A stretch of 64,000 bases of DNA from Selaginella tamariscina (lineage: Eukaryota; Streptophyta; Lycopodiopsida; Selaginellales; Selaginellaceae): NCBI GenBank assembly GCA_003024785.1, contig PUQB01000147.1, positions 283,501 to 347,500 on the forward strand. The letters run 5' to 3'. A model generated the notes under the pieces. It was not told the DNA's origin. It made no database searches and saw only the letters and a list, made by a program, of their open reading frames with translations. A program made the translations under genes and the position numbers. Below are positions 10,051 to 21,984 of this stretch, piece after piece. Position 1 is the stretch's first letter. Each line of letters starts with the position of its first letter.

Positions 10051-13000
10051 TAGTTTTTACTTTGACTCGACCCTTTACTTTGGACGTTGACTATTGTTAC
10101 CTACTGTACTATGTTGATGAACCCTAGATGTAGTGAGAAACAACCTCGTTTAGTGCACTTAGGTGTTTAGGGGTAATCTGGCCGGCTATCTTTAGATGTC
10201 GCAAGAAACTCTAAGCGAAAGTAGCACTTACCTTCTAGAAAATCTACCCCCGATTTTGACGTCCTAGTAAGGTGAGTTTGGCATGTTAAATAGGGTTAGG
10301 AACACCCCTAGGGTTGACCTAACCCTAGGGTTACCCTAACCCACACCCTAAAAAACCCCACCCCCTTGGGTAGGGTTTTAGGGTTAGAGTTAGGCTAAGT
10401 TAAACACTCTCTCATTAACTTAATAAGGGGCAAGCTAATTTAGTGCCAGCCAACTTACACATACAGGAGGGGGGGGCTCCGTCACATAAATAAGGTAAAG
10501 TATGTAAGAATGAGGGTTCCTGGGTTCATGACTGAGCTCGTTACTCTTCTCCCGGTGCAAGCTCTAGGTTGTGTCGTCAAGGCACAACCCTTTGTTGTGC
10601 CACCCTAACTTTCAGATGACAGGGATACGTCCCACCTTCGGGGTAGCTTACCCTTAACATTGGCGAATCCATGCCTGGGAGGTCTTGTCGGGATGCACGT
10701 TCCAAGAGGCAGAGGTTGAGGCTTGTCTCCAACCTCCTCCTCCACGTCAAGCTAGGTGTAGCACTCACGGCCAAGTAAGGCACATCTGTGTCCTTGTCCA
10801 ACCATGGGCGTGGGATCTTGTTTGACGAGTTTGCATTACCCAGTTCCTGAGGGTTCACTAAGGGGTTCTAGAGTTGGCATTTAGGAGCCATGTTTGTGGC
10901 ACTTGGTGCAACTCTTAAAGTTAAGAGCTATGGCATGATAGCCCACATCGAGGAAGGTAATGTCACATAGAGATGTGACACTAGGCTAAACGTCACACGA
11001 TACAACGCCCGAGGCACGCCCTTTGGGGTTATGTCATGGGCTTGTCGCCAAGGGGTTGACAAACAGGCATGCTTATGCTCGCGCTAGGGTGCTAAGTCTT
11101 GGGCATTTGCTCAAGGGAGGTTAGGTCTCGTAACTAGGTGTGCTTAGGCACACTTGGCTAGGGGAGTGTTCTCCTTGGAATCCAGGGGTTGAACAACTTA
11201 AGCTCGTTAGCAGAAGCCCTTTCATGAGGCACTCGCAAGGTCATGTACTTGGGGTTATCCAAACCTAGCCTTAGGGAGTTTGCTTAGCAGAACACTCGTG
11301 TCCGTCTACGGTGCACACTGATGTCCTCATTAAGTACTAGCCTTAGGTCTAGGGTATGACTTGGCCACTCAAACCCTTAGGGGTTAGTTGTGGTTCAAGG
11401 TACCCCTTGTCGCCCTAAAGGGGTTGTACTCCCAGATGAGGGTGATTCCTCAAGGGGTAAGTGATGATGCCTTTGCTCTGTCATGAGGGTATGTGTGAGA
11501 CACATCTCCTTTGTGAGGTTAGGGCATGAGCATGTCTAGGTTTACTAGGACAGGATCCTAAACTCTACTCGGGTTATCCTCTAGGGTTTCAGGAGATGGT
11601 CATTCTAGGGGATTTAGGGTAGGACTCTAAGTCTTCTGCCCAATTGGGCCTCTAAGTCAGACTCTTAGGGTTATCTGAGAAGACTTAGCACTGCTCACAC
11701 AGGGTGATGACGCCGGATGGCCACTTGGCAGCCACGTGTTGGCCCTTCGGGTCAAAACTGTAATAGTTTAACTTAGATGCCTAGTTAAACAGAAGACTTA
11801 GAGTCCTACCCTAAGTCCCCTAGAATGACCATCCCCCGAACCCTAAAGGATATCCCAAGTAAACTTTAGGATCCTATCCAGTAGACCTAGACAGGCTCAT
11901 GTCCTAAACCCAACAAAGGAGATGTGTCTCACACATGCCCCCATGACAGAGCTAAGGCATCGTCACTTACCCCTTGAGGAATCACCCTCATTCAAGAGTA
12001 CAACCCCTTTAGGGCGACAAGGGGGTGACTAACCCTAGGGATTTGAGAGACCAAGTTATACCCTAGACCTAAGGCTAGTGAGGACACGAGTGTGCGCCAT
12101 TGAAGAACACAAGTGTTTTGTTAAGCAAACTCCCTAGGGTTAGGTTTGGATAACCCTAAGTACATGACCTTGCAAGTGCCTCATGAAAAGGCCCATGCTA
12201 ACAAGCTTAGGTTGTTCAACCCCTAGATTCCAAGGAGAACACTCCTTTAGCCAAGTGTGTTAATGCACATCTAGTTATTAGACCTAACCTCCCTCGAATC
12301 GATGCCCAAGGCTTAGCACCCTAGTGTGAGCACAAGCATGCCTGTTTGTCAGAGTATCCAACTCCTTGGCAACAAACCCATAACACAACCCCAAAGGGCA
12401 TGCCTAGGGCATTGGATCGCGTGAGATAGAGCCTAGTGTCACATCTCTATGTGACACTGCCTTCCACGATGTGGGCTATCATGCCATAGCCCTTAGATTC
12501 AAGAGTTGTGCCAACGTGGCTCTTAAATGCCAACTCTAGGACCCCTTAGTGAACCCTCAGGAACTAGGTAACGTGAACTTGTCAAACAAGATCCCATGCC
12601 CACATTTGGACAAGGACACGGATGTGCCTTGCTTGACTGTGAGTGCTACATTAGCTTGATGTGGAGGAGGAGGCTGGAGACAAGCCTCAACCTTTACCTC
12701 TTGGAACATGCATTCTGACAAGACCTCCCAAGCATGGATTCGCCAACGTTAAGGGTAAGCTACCCCAAAGGCGGGCTGTCATCTAGAAGTTAGGGCGGTA
12801 CAACAAAGGGTTATGCTTTGATAACACAAGCTAGAGCTTGCACCGGGAGAAGAGTAACGAGTTCAGTCATGAACCCAGGAACCCTCACTCCTACATACTC
12901 TGCCTTATTTATGTGACAGCCCCCCCCCCCTATTTTTCTGTTTACATAAGTGGGCACGGGATCTCATTCCCAGAGGGAATATACTTGGTGAGTTAATTAA

Positions 13001-13310
13001 TGACCAATTAACCCCTAAACCCTAATATGAGGGGTTTAGGGCGTGAGGTTAGGTCAACCCTAAGGGTGTTTCTACCCATATCTGACATGCCGAACCACCC
13101 AAAAACCTAACTGGGACATGGAAAACCAGGGTAAGAATTTTCTAGATGGAAGTGCTAGAGTTTCTTGCAAATACCTGGCTGGACCATCACTAGATATCCA
13201 AGTGCACTAAGTGGGCCTATTTCTTCTACACCTAGGGCTTATCAATATAGTACAGTAGGTAACAACAATCAACGTCCAGAGTAAAAGGGGAGTCATAATA
13301 TAAACTATAA
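10050..13310. repeat. 3.2 kb imperfect palindrome of two head-to-head LTR-like repeats
   Basis: 10,050-11,640 and 11,783-13,310 are inverted copies of one repeat. Anchors are TCACATAAATAAGG with GGGTTCCTGGGTTCATGACT (10,490-10,540) against AGTCATGAACCCAGGAACCC (12,868-12,887), and GGTCATTCTAGGGGATTTAGGG (11,596) against its complement at 11,815. The same repeat follows the plus-strand chromovirus at 37,480-37,820, flanks copy B of the composite element, and returns at 62,230-63,693, so it is probably that family's LTR. The unpaired centre, 11,640-11,765, is also present at 62,250 and therefore belongs to the left arm. There is no coding sequence in either arm. Confidence 0.75.
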
Positions 13311-15018
13311 TACCTCAACCTCCCTTGGTAAATTAAAACATCGCTTGCAATCGGATTGTGCATCTCAAACCACGATGTACCAAGGATAACTAAATATTCA
13401 TGACTACTAATCATGTTGAAGGAGATCCTACAAGAAGTATTTCTCAAGGTCACAAGCATCAGATGCCACATACCGAGAATCCACGACTGAGACAGGAACT
13501 TTGTACAAAAACTTCCTCAAGGAAATAGAGTGTCGACATGCAAAAGTACAATCCATGAAATAAGCATTGGCTCTAGAATTCGATAGAGTCGATGTTACAA
13601 CCTTGCAACCCCTAACCATGCAAAGCTCAACTTGTGTCGTAAATGACCTTCCCACTCAAGACCATAGAATGAAACCAGTTGTTTGCAGTGACTCTTTATG
13701 CTTGGGATTGTCTAACTAAATGGCTCCTATTTTGGTTGGACTTATTCATTTAACTCCTTATCTAACTTGTTAAGAATTTTGAAATTGTTGCTTCAGCTCA
13801 AAGGATTAGGACTTTCAAGGCGAACGTGATTAATCATGATGGGTTGAGGATTTATGGAGTGAACGTGGTTGATCATGCGCCTCAAATTCTCAGCTGGGGT
13901 CAAGGGACCTCGGTGTCAAGCTTGGGTGACCTCACATTCCATGGGGACTAGTCCTTGAGTTGGGGTTGGAGCATGGTCGTGGTTTTCCATTGGTGCTATT
14001 GGGGTGAAGCCACTATTGCAGTGTAAGTGTATTCTCTTGAACAGGACTGCTGGAATCATTCTGAACAATGTTTAAATAACCTATTATCACACTGTATGGC
14101 ATGACTAATATCCTCAGAGATACTTATCGAGTCCTTATGGAATGTCAGGAGAAGGTCCTTGATATCCCTTAGTGAAATTGGTCAATTAAGGCTTCTTCAT
14201 CACACAATATGTAAAGGCGAAACTCCAATGTTATATTGAGGCTAAACAATTACCTTGTTGAACTTGACAAATCTTGTTAATTGCCATTCGAACACTATCA
14301 ATGTCACCAAAGCAATGCTTAAATTTTTTAATGAATAATTTAAAGTTGTCCAACAATAGCTCGAGCGATACCAATGAGCAACGATTGGGGTTCATTCGGA
14401 TGACTAGGCGAACTTGGTTCATAAACCCACAAAATTAGGACCTTGTGTTATTAAACCTTTAACTAACTTTAGGTTTCCATGGTGTTGTAGGAGAATCTGA
14501 GCTTGAAGACATGCCTTGTAATAACTAGATTTGTTATGTGAGTTTAACCACTTGTTGCACTAGCTTTTGCCCTTCCTGGTCATGTCATTCCTTAATTCTA
14601 ATAAACTTATGCTTTTACATCATCAACTATTGATTTTCACTTGTTAGTTGTTAATTTTTTTGTTACAACTTTGGAAACATGCGTGCGCAATCTTGTTGTA
14701 TGATATTTGTCATTATCCTAACGTGACTAGAACACAATTAATGTGAAGGGATTCTAATTCAAACTATCATGGCTGAAGCCAATAACAGAATATGAGTGAA
14801 ATTATTTTAGTAAAGGAAAAAAAAAAAAATACTAACTATTTAGTATTAAAAGAGATAAACTAACAACTGGTGTTGAACTTGAATGCTAAACCAACACAAG
14901 AAAAGTCTCCAAAGATGTGCACCAAACATATGATGAATCAGTTCTTCTTCAGAGGTCAAGATATAAGCTAATTAGGTTGGCCAAGAACCCTTTGTAACCT
15001 TAAAGCACATTCTCTCCA
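13311..15018 (-). pseudogene. Decayed Ty3/gypsy gag-protease remnant, copy 1
   Basis: Minus-strand gypsy remains related to the element at 1-4,260. The protease at 13,655-13,428 reads STLSNSRANAYFMDCTFACR, which aligns with the intact ALLDTGANACFMDDTFAAQ but has lost the catalytic Asp. The end-of-protease signature VILGTSWFEMHNPIA lies at about 13,390-13,350. Gag core motifs (MNQVRLVIRMNPNR, FKHCFGDIDSVRMA) lie at 14,422-14,231. The zinc knuckle expected near 13,870 is missing, though it is kept in copy 2. RT and everything after it are absent, since the LTR-like arm follows directly. The leader at 14,470-15,018 is non-coding. Confidence 0.7.
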
Positions 15019-15618
15019 CATGGCACAATTTCAGCCACTGAATGTTATATGGATTTTCATAAACTATGTTATAAGATCATCTTAAAAGAAATTTTATATA
15101 TAAGTATATACTACAGAATTTAAATTATGGTATTTAACTTTAAAACATAACATATTGCAACATGTTATATCATTTTTATATTTAATAAATTATCATTCAG
15201 TAAATGCTATTGTTTTTAATATAGGTTTCTTTATATTGCAAGAAGACATCTAGGAAGTAAACATGAAGAATTATAAATGGAAGATAAATAACATTTCATT
15301 AAAGCCGTTGACTATTTGTTTGAAGGGGCCACCACACTCTCATTTAATAATTTACGATATCAGATTTCGTAAATATTTAGATACATGTTCTGCTTTAGAG
15401 TGAAATTACAAAAGTCAATATGAGTACCAGAACTATGAATAATCATAAAAGTTTAATGAATTTGGTAAGAAAAATTATGTATGAAGTTTAGAAATTAACG
15501 TTTAAGATGTATATGAAAATAACACAAGAATAATGTACTTAGAGATTCAATGGTTAAGATTAAATTATTCTTTTTGAAATTTAAACAAGCCTATTTACAT
15601 TTTATATTTCAAACTTAT

Positions 15619-15652
<34 letters not shown>

Positions 15653-15658
15653 CACATA

Positions 15659-15704
<46 letters not shown>

Positions 15705-15902
15705 AATTATGAAAACTGAAATATATAAACAAAATAAATCTGCATGTGCTTAAATACATATGGATTTAAATTTAAGTTCCATGTATATTTAATGTATATA
15801 GATATGCATTCTTGATAAGTTTAAATATTTAATTAACTTATAAAATTTAATTTGTAATAAGTTTTTAAGTACTATTATTTTATGCATTCATAAACATTTA
15901 GT

Positions 15903-15942
<40 letters not shown>

Positions 15943-18560
15943 TGCTTTACTTCTTGATTTATTAATGAATTTTATATATTCTTTTATACATAAATGCATT
16001 CTATGATATATTAAAAAATTAAGGCAAAAAAGAAACCAAATATAAACACGTTAATAAAAAATGTATATGCTATCTTAAACCTTACCAATCACTTCTACAA
16101 GAGATTACATTGCTTCTTTCTATTTGTTTTCATGTTTTGATGTGTGTGCTTGTACAATTAATTGTAGAATATTCTTTGTTCTTGGAATTTTGATGTTAAA
16201 CCTTAATAATAATATTTATACTTTGTTAAATACTCAAACATATATTAATTTTCTTGATTTCTTTTTTCTTTCAAATTGTTAATAATGTTAATTTCTCCGT
16301 GTGGATGAGAAACTTTAGTTTTTAGTTGGAGACGATGTTTAATTAAATGGGTTAACTTCTATTTAGCATACATGTATAGAAGTTATAGAGAGTCTATGTG
16401 CATACACACACATACACTTTATATATATATATATAGTCTATGAAAATATATGTATGTATGAATGTAAAACAACAGCATACACACAAACACATACATGTAC
16501 CAATCATCTGAATGCAGTATTTATTTTGTTTTTACCAGACTGATGTATTAAACTATGTTGTTATGTAACATTCATATTTTAGTTTATTTAAGTTTTATTG
16601 TAAAGAAACTATTATTAATTTTAAACAAAAACTATGAATAAATATTATTAAAAATCTAAAAACATATAATAAAGTGCTAATAGTTTATTAATTGTGTCAA
16701 ACTATTTATTCATGTAAACTAATAAAGTTATGGTTTGAGAAGAAAAAAAAATAGGGGGTTTCTGCATAATTTTTACATGTGATTTGGAAATGTTTATTAA
16801 AAGTCTTTATTAAAATAATTTATTTTCACAAGTTAAAATTCCTAAGAGCAACGTTATTTATATATAATATAGTATATTTAATCAATTTATTTTAGTTTGT
16901 TTAAACTCATATAAATCTATCTATATACATTTAATACTAATCACTTATATTCTTATTATAATATATATTACTTTTGCTTTGTGAGATATGAAATCTCTTT
17001 TTAAAATTTTATAATTATATATAAATTAAAAAATCAATTACACATGTACAATACATTCAAAAGGTCTTTGAGTTATAATTAGGCCGGCTTAATTTTGAAA
17101 TAACAAAATCGAGTCAACAGTTTTCAGGGAGTTCAACTCGTAGTCAATGCTGGTTTATTTTCTTAAACTCAAGTCAAAGTAATCCTTGTTGTGAGTTATA
17201 AACCATTTCAATAAAAGTGGGGATTTAAGAACCATCAGTTATTTAATAATTAGATTATTATTATTACTCATCTAAACTTCTTCACTTTTATGGAACACTA
17301 TAATGTAAATATAAAGATATGCACTTATTACTGTGGTGTGTGTGTGTGTGAATTAAAAACAGATAAAACTTGATTTATATTGACTTTAATGTTATGCAAC
17401 TATTTATTTGTTGAACGAAACACACACACACACACACACATTCACACTTATATGTTTATAAACCATTTTAATAATAAATGGATAAAGCGTAGATTAATGT
17501 GATTAATTGCTCTAAATTACATGAATGAAATATATGCTTGATATGCTAGTTTTCATAATAAAAACATTAATTGCTCTAAATTACATGAATAAATTTTTAA
17601 AATAGTAAAGCACAATAAGTTTTGACACAAGGGTAAAATATTTCCTACTAAAAATATTTAAACAAACTGGAACTGAAGGTTTTGGTTTTGGATAATAAAT
17701 GTTAGTAAAACTGATCAAAACTTAAAAGTAATAATATTTTAAAAATAATAGTATTATATATATTTACATTTGTGAGATTAAATGTTTTTAAATTTTATAA
17801 TTATACATTAAACTTTAAATTCAATAAATTTAAACGTGTATTTGATTAGGAATTATTTTTTTAAGACTCTAATTTAGAATACTAAAATATATTAATACTC
17901 AAATAAATAACGAGGTTTTACTACTTAACTTACTTATAATTTATACAAATTGTACTTATTCTAATTAATAAATAATCTTCATGACAAGATTATTTAAATA
18001 TTTAAATATTATTTATTTATTTAAAATGTTCTTCCTTTAAATATCAATCAAAAGTATTTTACAGCATATTCCTAACGATAAGAAGATAATTAATTAAACG
18101 AATTATTTAATCATTTGATTTACTTTTTATGAAAACTAGCATATCCTAGTATATTCTAAAGATATATTTTCTTTTCTTTCATCCATCGACATCACATAAT
18201 TTTTAAATAGTATATCTTGGTTTGATGTCATCAAATTATTAATTTACTTTCTTTTTATAAATAAGAGATTGCTAATAAATTAAAATATAAATCTTTTACT
18301 AAATATAAGTTATAATTAATGTAGAATTATATTTATCAAATTAAGAAAAATGTGAAACGGGCATTTTAACATTAGACAATTTATAAATAAAAAACCATAT
18401 ACAGTAGTAATTTTTATGTTAAGTTATAAATTAAAATATCAAGGTGGTGTGAATCTAGCATTTGCTAACTAATATTTTCTTATTCAGTAATGTTTAAATA
18501 CCATAGTTATTTCGGAATTACACATTTCAAGATTAACTTTTCCTAAATTACTCAAGCATA
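15019..18560. other. AT-rich non-coding stretch with CA and TA microsatellites
   Basis: No gene is supported. The sequence is very AT-rich with a (CA)n run at about 15,618-15,650 followed by (TA)n to 15,702, a second (TA)n at 15,907-15,940, a (TG)n at 17,335-17,350 and a (CA)n at 17,421-17,440. Short near-repeats (ATTGCTCTAAATTACATGAAT at 17,506 and 17,568) occur. It acts as the upstream intergenic region of the epimerase-like gene. Confidence 0.6.
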
Positions 18561-18571
18561 TTCTAGGAATC

Positions 18572-18800
18572 AATGTGGCGATTTGTGATCGTGCCACGTG
18601 GAGAGGCTAGCCTAAGCCTTTAAACCCTAAAACTATTACTCAAGATCTGGCGATCTGTGATCGTGCCACGTGGAGAGACTGAGGCGTTTAAGCCTAACCC
18701 TTTAAACCCTAATATAGTTTAAGGGTTTTAAGAAATGCAACACAGATTGTGATCGATCTCCCGAACGATAGAATACGGTTCACACATCGATTCTTTATTT
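18572..18800 (+). promoter_or_regulatory. Duplicated G-box/telo-box module upstream of the epimerase-like gene
   Basis: Two similar modules lie in tandem. Each starts GGCGAT(T/C)TGTGATCGTGCCACGTGG and ends in a telo-box. The G-boxes (CCACGTGG) are at 18,594-18,601 and 18,666-18,673; the telo-boxes (AAACCCTAA) are at 18,622-18,630 and 18,704-18,712. In plants G-boxes bind bZIP/bHLH factors and telo-boxes are common in promoters of growth-related genes. The module ends about 200 bp before the start codon. No convincing TATA box was identified, so the transcription start is not placed. Confidence 0.55.
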
Positions 18801-18916
18801 TCCAGGTACCCTTTTGCATGTAGATCTTTCATATTTGTTAAAATCGGCACATTTGATGCCAACATTGTGACTGTTGTTCTCTGCTTTCCGACAGGTTCGT
18901 TACAGAGGCGAGGGAA

Positions 18917-20059
18917 ATGAAAGCTTCAATTTTGGTAGAAGCTAACATTGCGTTGGGGATATGCGTGTCGTACGTGGTGTTGACATCTTTTTTTGGCCAT
19001 TCTCATCTGTCAGAGGTGTTGTTTCTTAGCACAAGGGTGCCCGAGGCCCCACCCGCTCCCCCAAAGGAAGCGCCGCCACCGCCAAAGAAAGCGCCACCAC
19101 CGACCACTGGAAAGAATCCGCCAATGGTCTTCCCACCCCCTCCGAAGAAAAGGAAGAGCCGGCATAACGATTCCGTACTTGTAGTGGGAGGAGCAGGGTT
19201 CCTGGGCTTTCATCTTTGTCAGCGTTTAGTGTCAAAAGGATGGTCTGTCATGGTAGTGGACAGTTTTAAAGGTGGGAAAGAGGGAGAGCTCGAAATGCAG
19301 AGGAGGAGAGGTGCAATTTTAGAGAGAGATAATAAGGTACAGTTAGTAGAGGCGGATCTTCTGGAGACGGACACCATGGTCCAGCTATTCAAGGACCATG
19401 ATTTCAGAATGGTAGTGCATTTGGTGCAGCGGGAAGGCATGAAGAACTCCGAACTCAACAGGCTCCTGATCCAGCAAACGTTTAATTTGTGCAGCCGCGC
19501 TCAGTTTGCAGTAGATGGTTTGATCTGGGTCTCACCGCATTTCGGATTTGCCGTTTCCAGGTACTCAGGAGAGACGACCGCCAGACGACTGTTTCACATG
19601 TTACCGAGGGCTTCTCAACTCCAGGTTACTATGCTACGGCTGTCAATTGTCTACGGAGACTATGGCAGAGTGGATATGCCATACCTATACGATATGGTTA
19701 AGATAAAAAATGGTCAAGCAGTAGCTGTGTTCAGCCAAATGGAGGTGCGGCTTGAATATGTGCACGTGGATGACTTTACGGCATTTGTGGTGCGTGTCTT
19801 CAGCTACAGACGCAAAGCAAAGATGAGGGTGATCGATGTGGGGGTGGGATATCCTGCACATGACCATGAGCAACTTGTGAAAGAGATGAGTGTAGTTATG
19901 AATAAGACCGTGGACTTGAAGATTGTGCCAAACCTACGGAGGTATAGGAAGGATGAGTTTGCACGCCCTTCACACCTCGACGCCGGATTCAACAAATCTA
20001 TTCCCCTTCGCCAAGGGCTGGCACAGGTCTACAGATGGTTCTGCAGTGAATATTATTAG
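18917..20059 (+). CDS. Membrane-anchored UDP-glucuronate 4-epimerase-like protein, catalytic residues replaced
   Basis: A complete 380-residue frame. Residues 9-26 form a probable signal anchor, 42-76 a Pro/Lys-rich stalk, and from 86 an NAD-binding Rossmann domain with VLVVGGAGFLGFHL (GGAGFLG at 91-97). The later segment LRLSIVYGDYGRVDMPYL followed by YVHVDDF matches plant Golgi UDP-glucuronate 4-epimerases (GAE), which make UDP-galacturonate for pectin. The family's active-site YxxxK appears here as FAVSR: Phe211 at the Tyr position and Arg215 at the Lys position. The Ser-rich loop before it is also shortened (LIWVSPHFGF). Length is somewhat below typical GAEs, about 430. The ATG follows a possible 90-bp 5' UTR intron (donor at about 18,806, acceptor CGACAG at 18,894). 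It is the only intact gene here. The fold is clear; catalysis is doubtful. Confidence 0.8.
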   Translation: MKASILVEANIALGICVSYVVLTSFFGHSHLSEVLFLSTRVPEAPPAPPKEAPPPPKKAPPPTTGKNPPMVFPPPPKKRKSRHNDSVLVVGGAGFLGFHLCQRLVSKGWSVMVVDSFKGGKEGELEMQRRRGAILERDNKVQLVEADLLETDTMVQLFKDHDFRMVVHLVQREGMKNSELNRLLIQQTFNLCSRAQFAVDGLIWVSPHFGFAVSRYSGETTARRLFHMLPRASQLQVTMLRLSIVYGDYGRVDMPYLYDMVKIKNGQAVAVFSQMEVRLEYVHVDDFTAFVVRVFSYRRKAKMRVIDVGVGYPAHDHEQLVKEMSVVMNKTVDLKIVPNLRRYRKDEFARPSHLDAGFNKSIPLRQGLAQVYRWFCSEYY

Positions 20060-20569
20060 TTTGTTTACATTTAGTAATGTTTTGTTTAATAGTGAAAATG
20101 TATTGTTTTGTTTCATGTGTGATTCTTTATAAGTGCATGTGACTGTGAAAAGCAACGTACACAGCATGTTTTTATAACTTATGTGTAATGGACACTAGGA
20201 TATGAGCGTCATAAGCTTTTTGCACTGACACACGCACACGCGCGCTCTATCAAGGTATTATCATGTTTCTTACCTTGATATTTTAGGAACGATTAAAGAC
20301 AGTCAACCGTATACTTTATGTTTTCAAGTTATTTTAATAATATATGTAAAACCATGCCCACGATTGATCAGAACTGACTGTGAAACCACTGTCGGTAAAC
20401 GTGAAATGTGATATGGTAAGGATTACATTGAATATACCTTGCGTGACATGAATGCCACACTTACAAACTTGTACCACATACTTTTTAAGGTATCTGAACT
20501 TTAACTTTTTAGAAGGATATACTGCCTCCCACGAATCTTAAATAATTAAAGTATAGAAAAAATTCTGGA
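20060..20569. other. 3' flank of the epimerase-like gene
   Basis: T-rich 3' untranslated sequence is likely for the first 100-150 bases after the stop (TTTGTTTAATAG, TTGTTTTGTTTCATG). AATAAA-like motifs are only approximate, so no poly(A) site is called. Nothing else is supported before the tandem repeat. Confidence 0.4.
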
Positions 20570-20604
20570 TCAAATTACTATTTAAAGGTTATTCTAAATA
20601 TATT

Positions 20605-21085
20605 AAAGTTAATTATACTTTGAAATTTATCTTATTTACATATATACCTATAGAAGTTTTATATTTACATATATACCCTGAAACTTCAATTTAAAACTTC
20701 ATAAATTTCAAAATTAAAAATTAAAAAAATTTTAAAAAATTAATAAAAATTTATAATTTGAATTTTATTATATTTAGGTCCAAAATACATATTAAACATA
20801 TATATCACAATATAATATAATTAGTTTTAAAAATATTTCACTTTTTATTATGATAATTTTTTGGCATTTAACACTTAATTATTTCATTCGCAATATAATA
20901 TAAATTAAAAATATATTTTTAGTTAATATTGTTATTTTAAAAGTCAAATATTACGATTAAAGTTTTTCAAACATATATATATAAATTTACAGCTTTTAAA
21001 GAAGTAAATATGTAAATATAAAATTTCTAAAGGTATATATGTAAATGTGATGAATTTCAGGAGTATAAATATAATTTTTCCTTAA
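20605..21085. mobile_element. MITE-like element with long inverted ends, unit 1
   Basis: The left end (20,610-20,670: TTATACTTTGAAATTTATC, then ATTTACATATATACC and GAAGTTTTATATTTACATAT) is inverted at 20,990-21,085 (ATGTAAATATAAAATTTC, then GGTATATATGTAAATG and GATGAATTTCAGGAGTATAA). The interior is AT-rich and non-coding. Total size of about 480 bp with roughly 60-90-bp imperfect inverted arms fits a MITE. The target duplication could not be decided in this AT-rich context. Confidence 0.55.
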
Positions 21086-21349
21086 TTTAATGACATTATT
21101 TATTCATATTGCTTGGTGTGTTATTGGAATGAAATAATTTAGTTTGGCTACCAAGAAGACTGGATTAGAAAAAAGAAAAGCCATAGCTATAAACATTATT
21201 AAAAATAAATAAAGAACTCTTTTTTTGTAGCGATAGGGAAAATAAAGAAGAATAAATAAAGGTTCCTATGTAAAAGGAGGATAGTAATGAAACAAAAAAG
21301 ATTACAAATGCAAATTAATTCTAAAGTGGCAGCAAAAATAAACATATAA

Positions 21350-21690
21350 ATGATAAACAAGTTTAGAGACTTTAAAGACTTAAAATGTGGATATGCAGTT
21401 TGGAAATTTATTGTTTCTAAAGAATGGAGGGCGAAGGGATTTGCATATAAGAGTGACAAGTTTCCTAATTTACTAACAATTGTTAAAATAGGTACGATAC
21501 AATGTTGGAGCATAACATGTTGTGAGAGAGGTTTTTGCCGCACAAACTTAGTAAACACCAAGTTTATGAACAAGTTCTTAATACATTCGACAAATTTATA
21601 TTAGTCTCTTTAGAAGGTCCAAACATTGACAAAAGTGAATTACATTGTTATGTTGAAGGCTTAGAAAATAAACAACCATTACATGTATTT
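21350..21690 (+). pseudogene. hAT transposase C-terminal remnant, unit 1
   Basis: Frames around 21,480-21,690 read CCERGFCRTNLVNTKFMNKF and then, after a stop and frame change, SLEGPNIDKSE. This matches the C-terminal dimerisation region of hAT-type transposases ('ERGFSxMNxIKTKxRNRL...ISIEGP'). Only the last ~110 residues can be traced and a stop interrupts them. The upstream part (KFRDFKDLKCGYAVWKF) is probably from the same remnant but is too degraded to place. Confidence 0.5.
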
Positions 21691-21984
21691 ACAATATATT
21701 AAACAAAAAAGATGGACAAATGCAAATAGTAAATTGATTTTACATGGTTTAAAATTTATTAAAAATTGTTCGTGGCACATCAACCTAATAAGTGGTGCAT
21801 AGTCTTATTTTCTTAAAATAAAATAATATGATTTATAAACCAAATAACAATTAAAAATGATTGTTATCTTGTGTTTGACAACATAAACAAAATATTTGTA
21901 TACTTTACATAGTTATGATGTTATATATTCAACAAAACAAATTACTATTTAAAAGAAATAATTAGTTATTTTAAATATATTAAA

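Noticed and set aside
10577-10858. 93-codon minus-strand frame in the left palindrome arm
   Set aside because: The matching right arm and the 62,230-63,693 copy do not keep it open, so it is chance within an LTR-like repeat.
19010-19458. Antisense frames within the epimerase-like gene
   Set aside because: Shadows of the sense gene; they overlap the NAD-binding domain and Pro-rich stalk and show no motif.
21199-21573. 124-codon minus-strand frame, hydrophobic
   Set aside because: Lies antisense to the hAT remnant and is not kept open in the second tandem unit.
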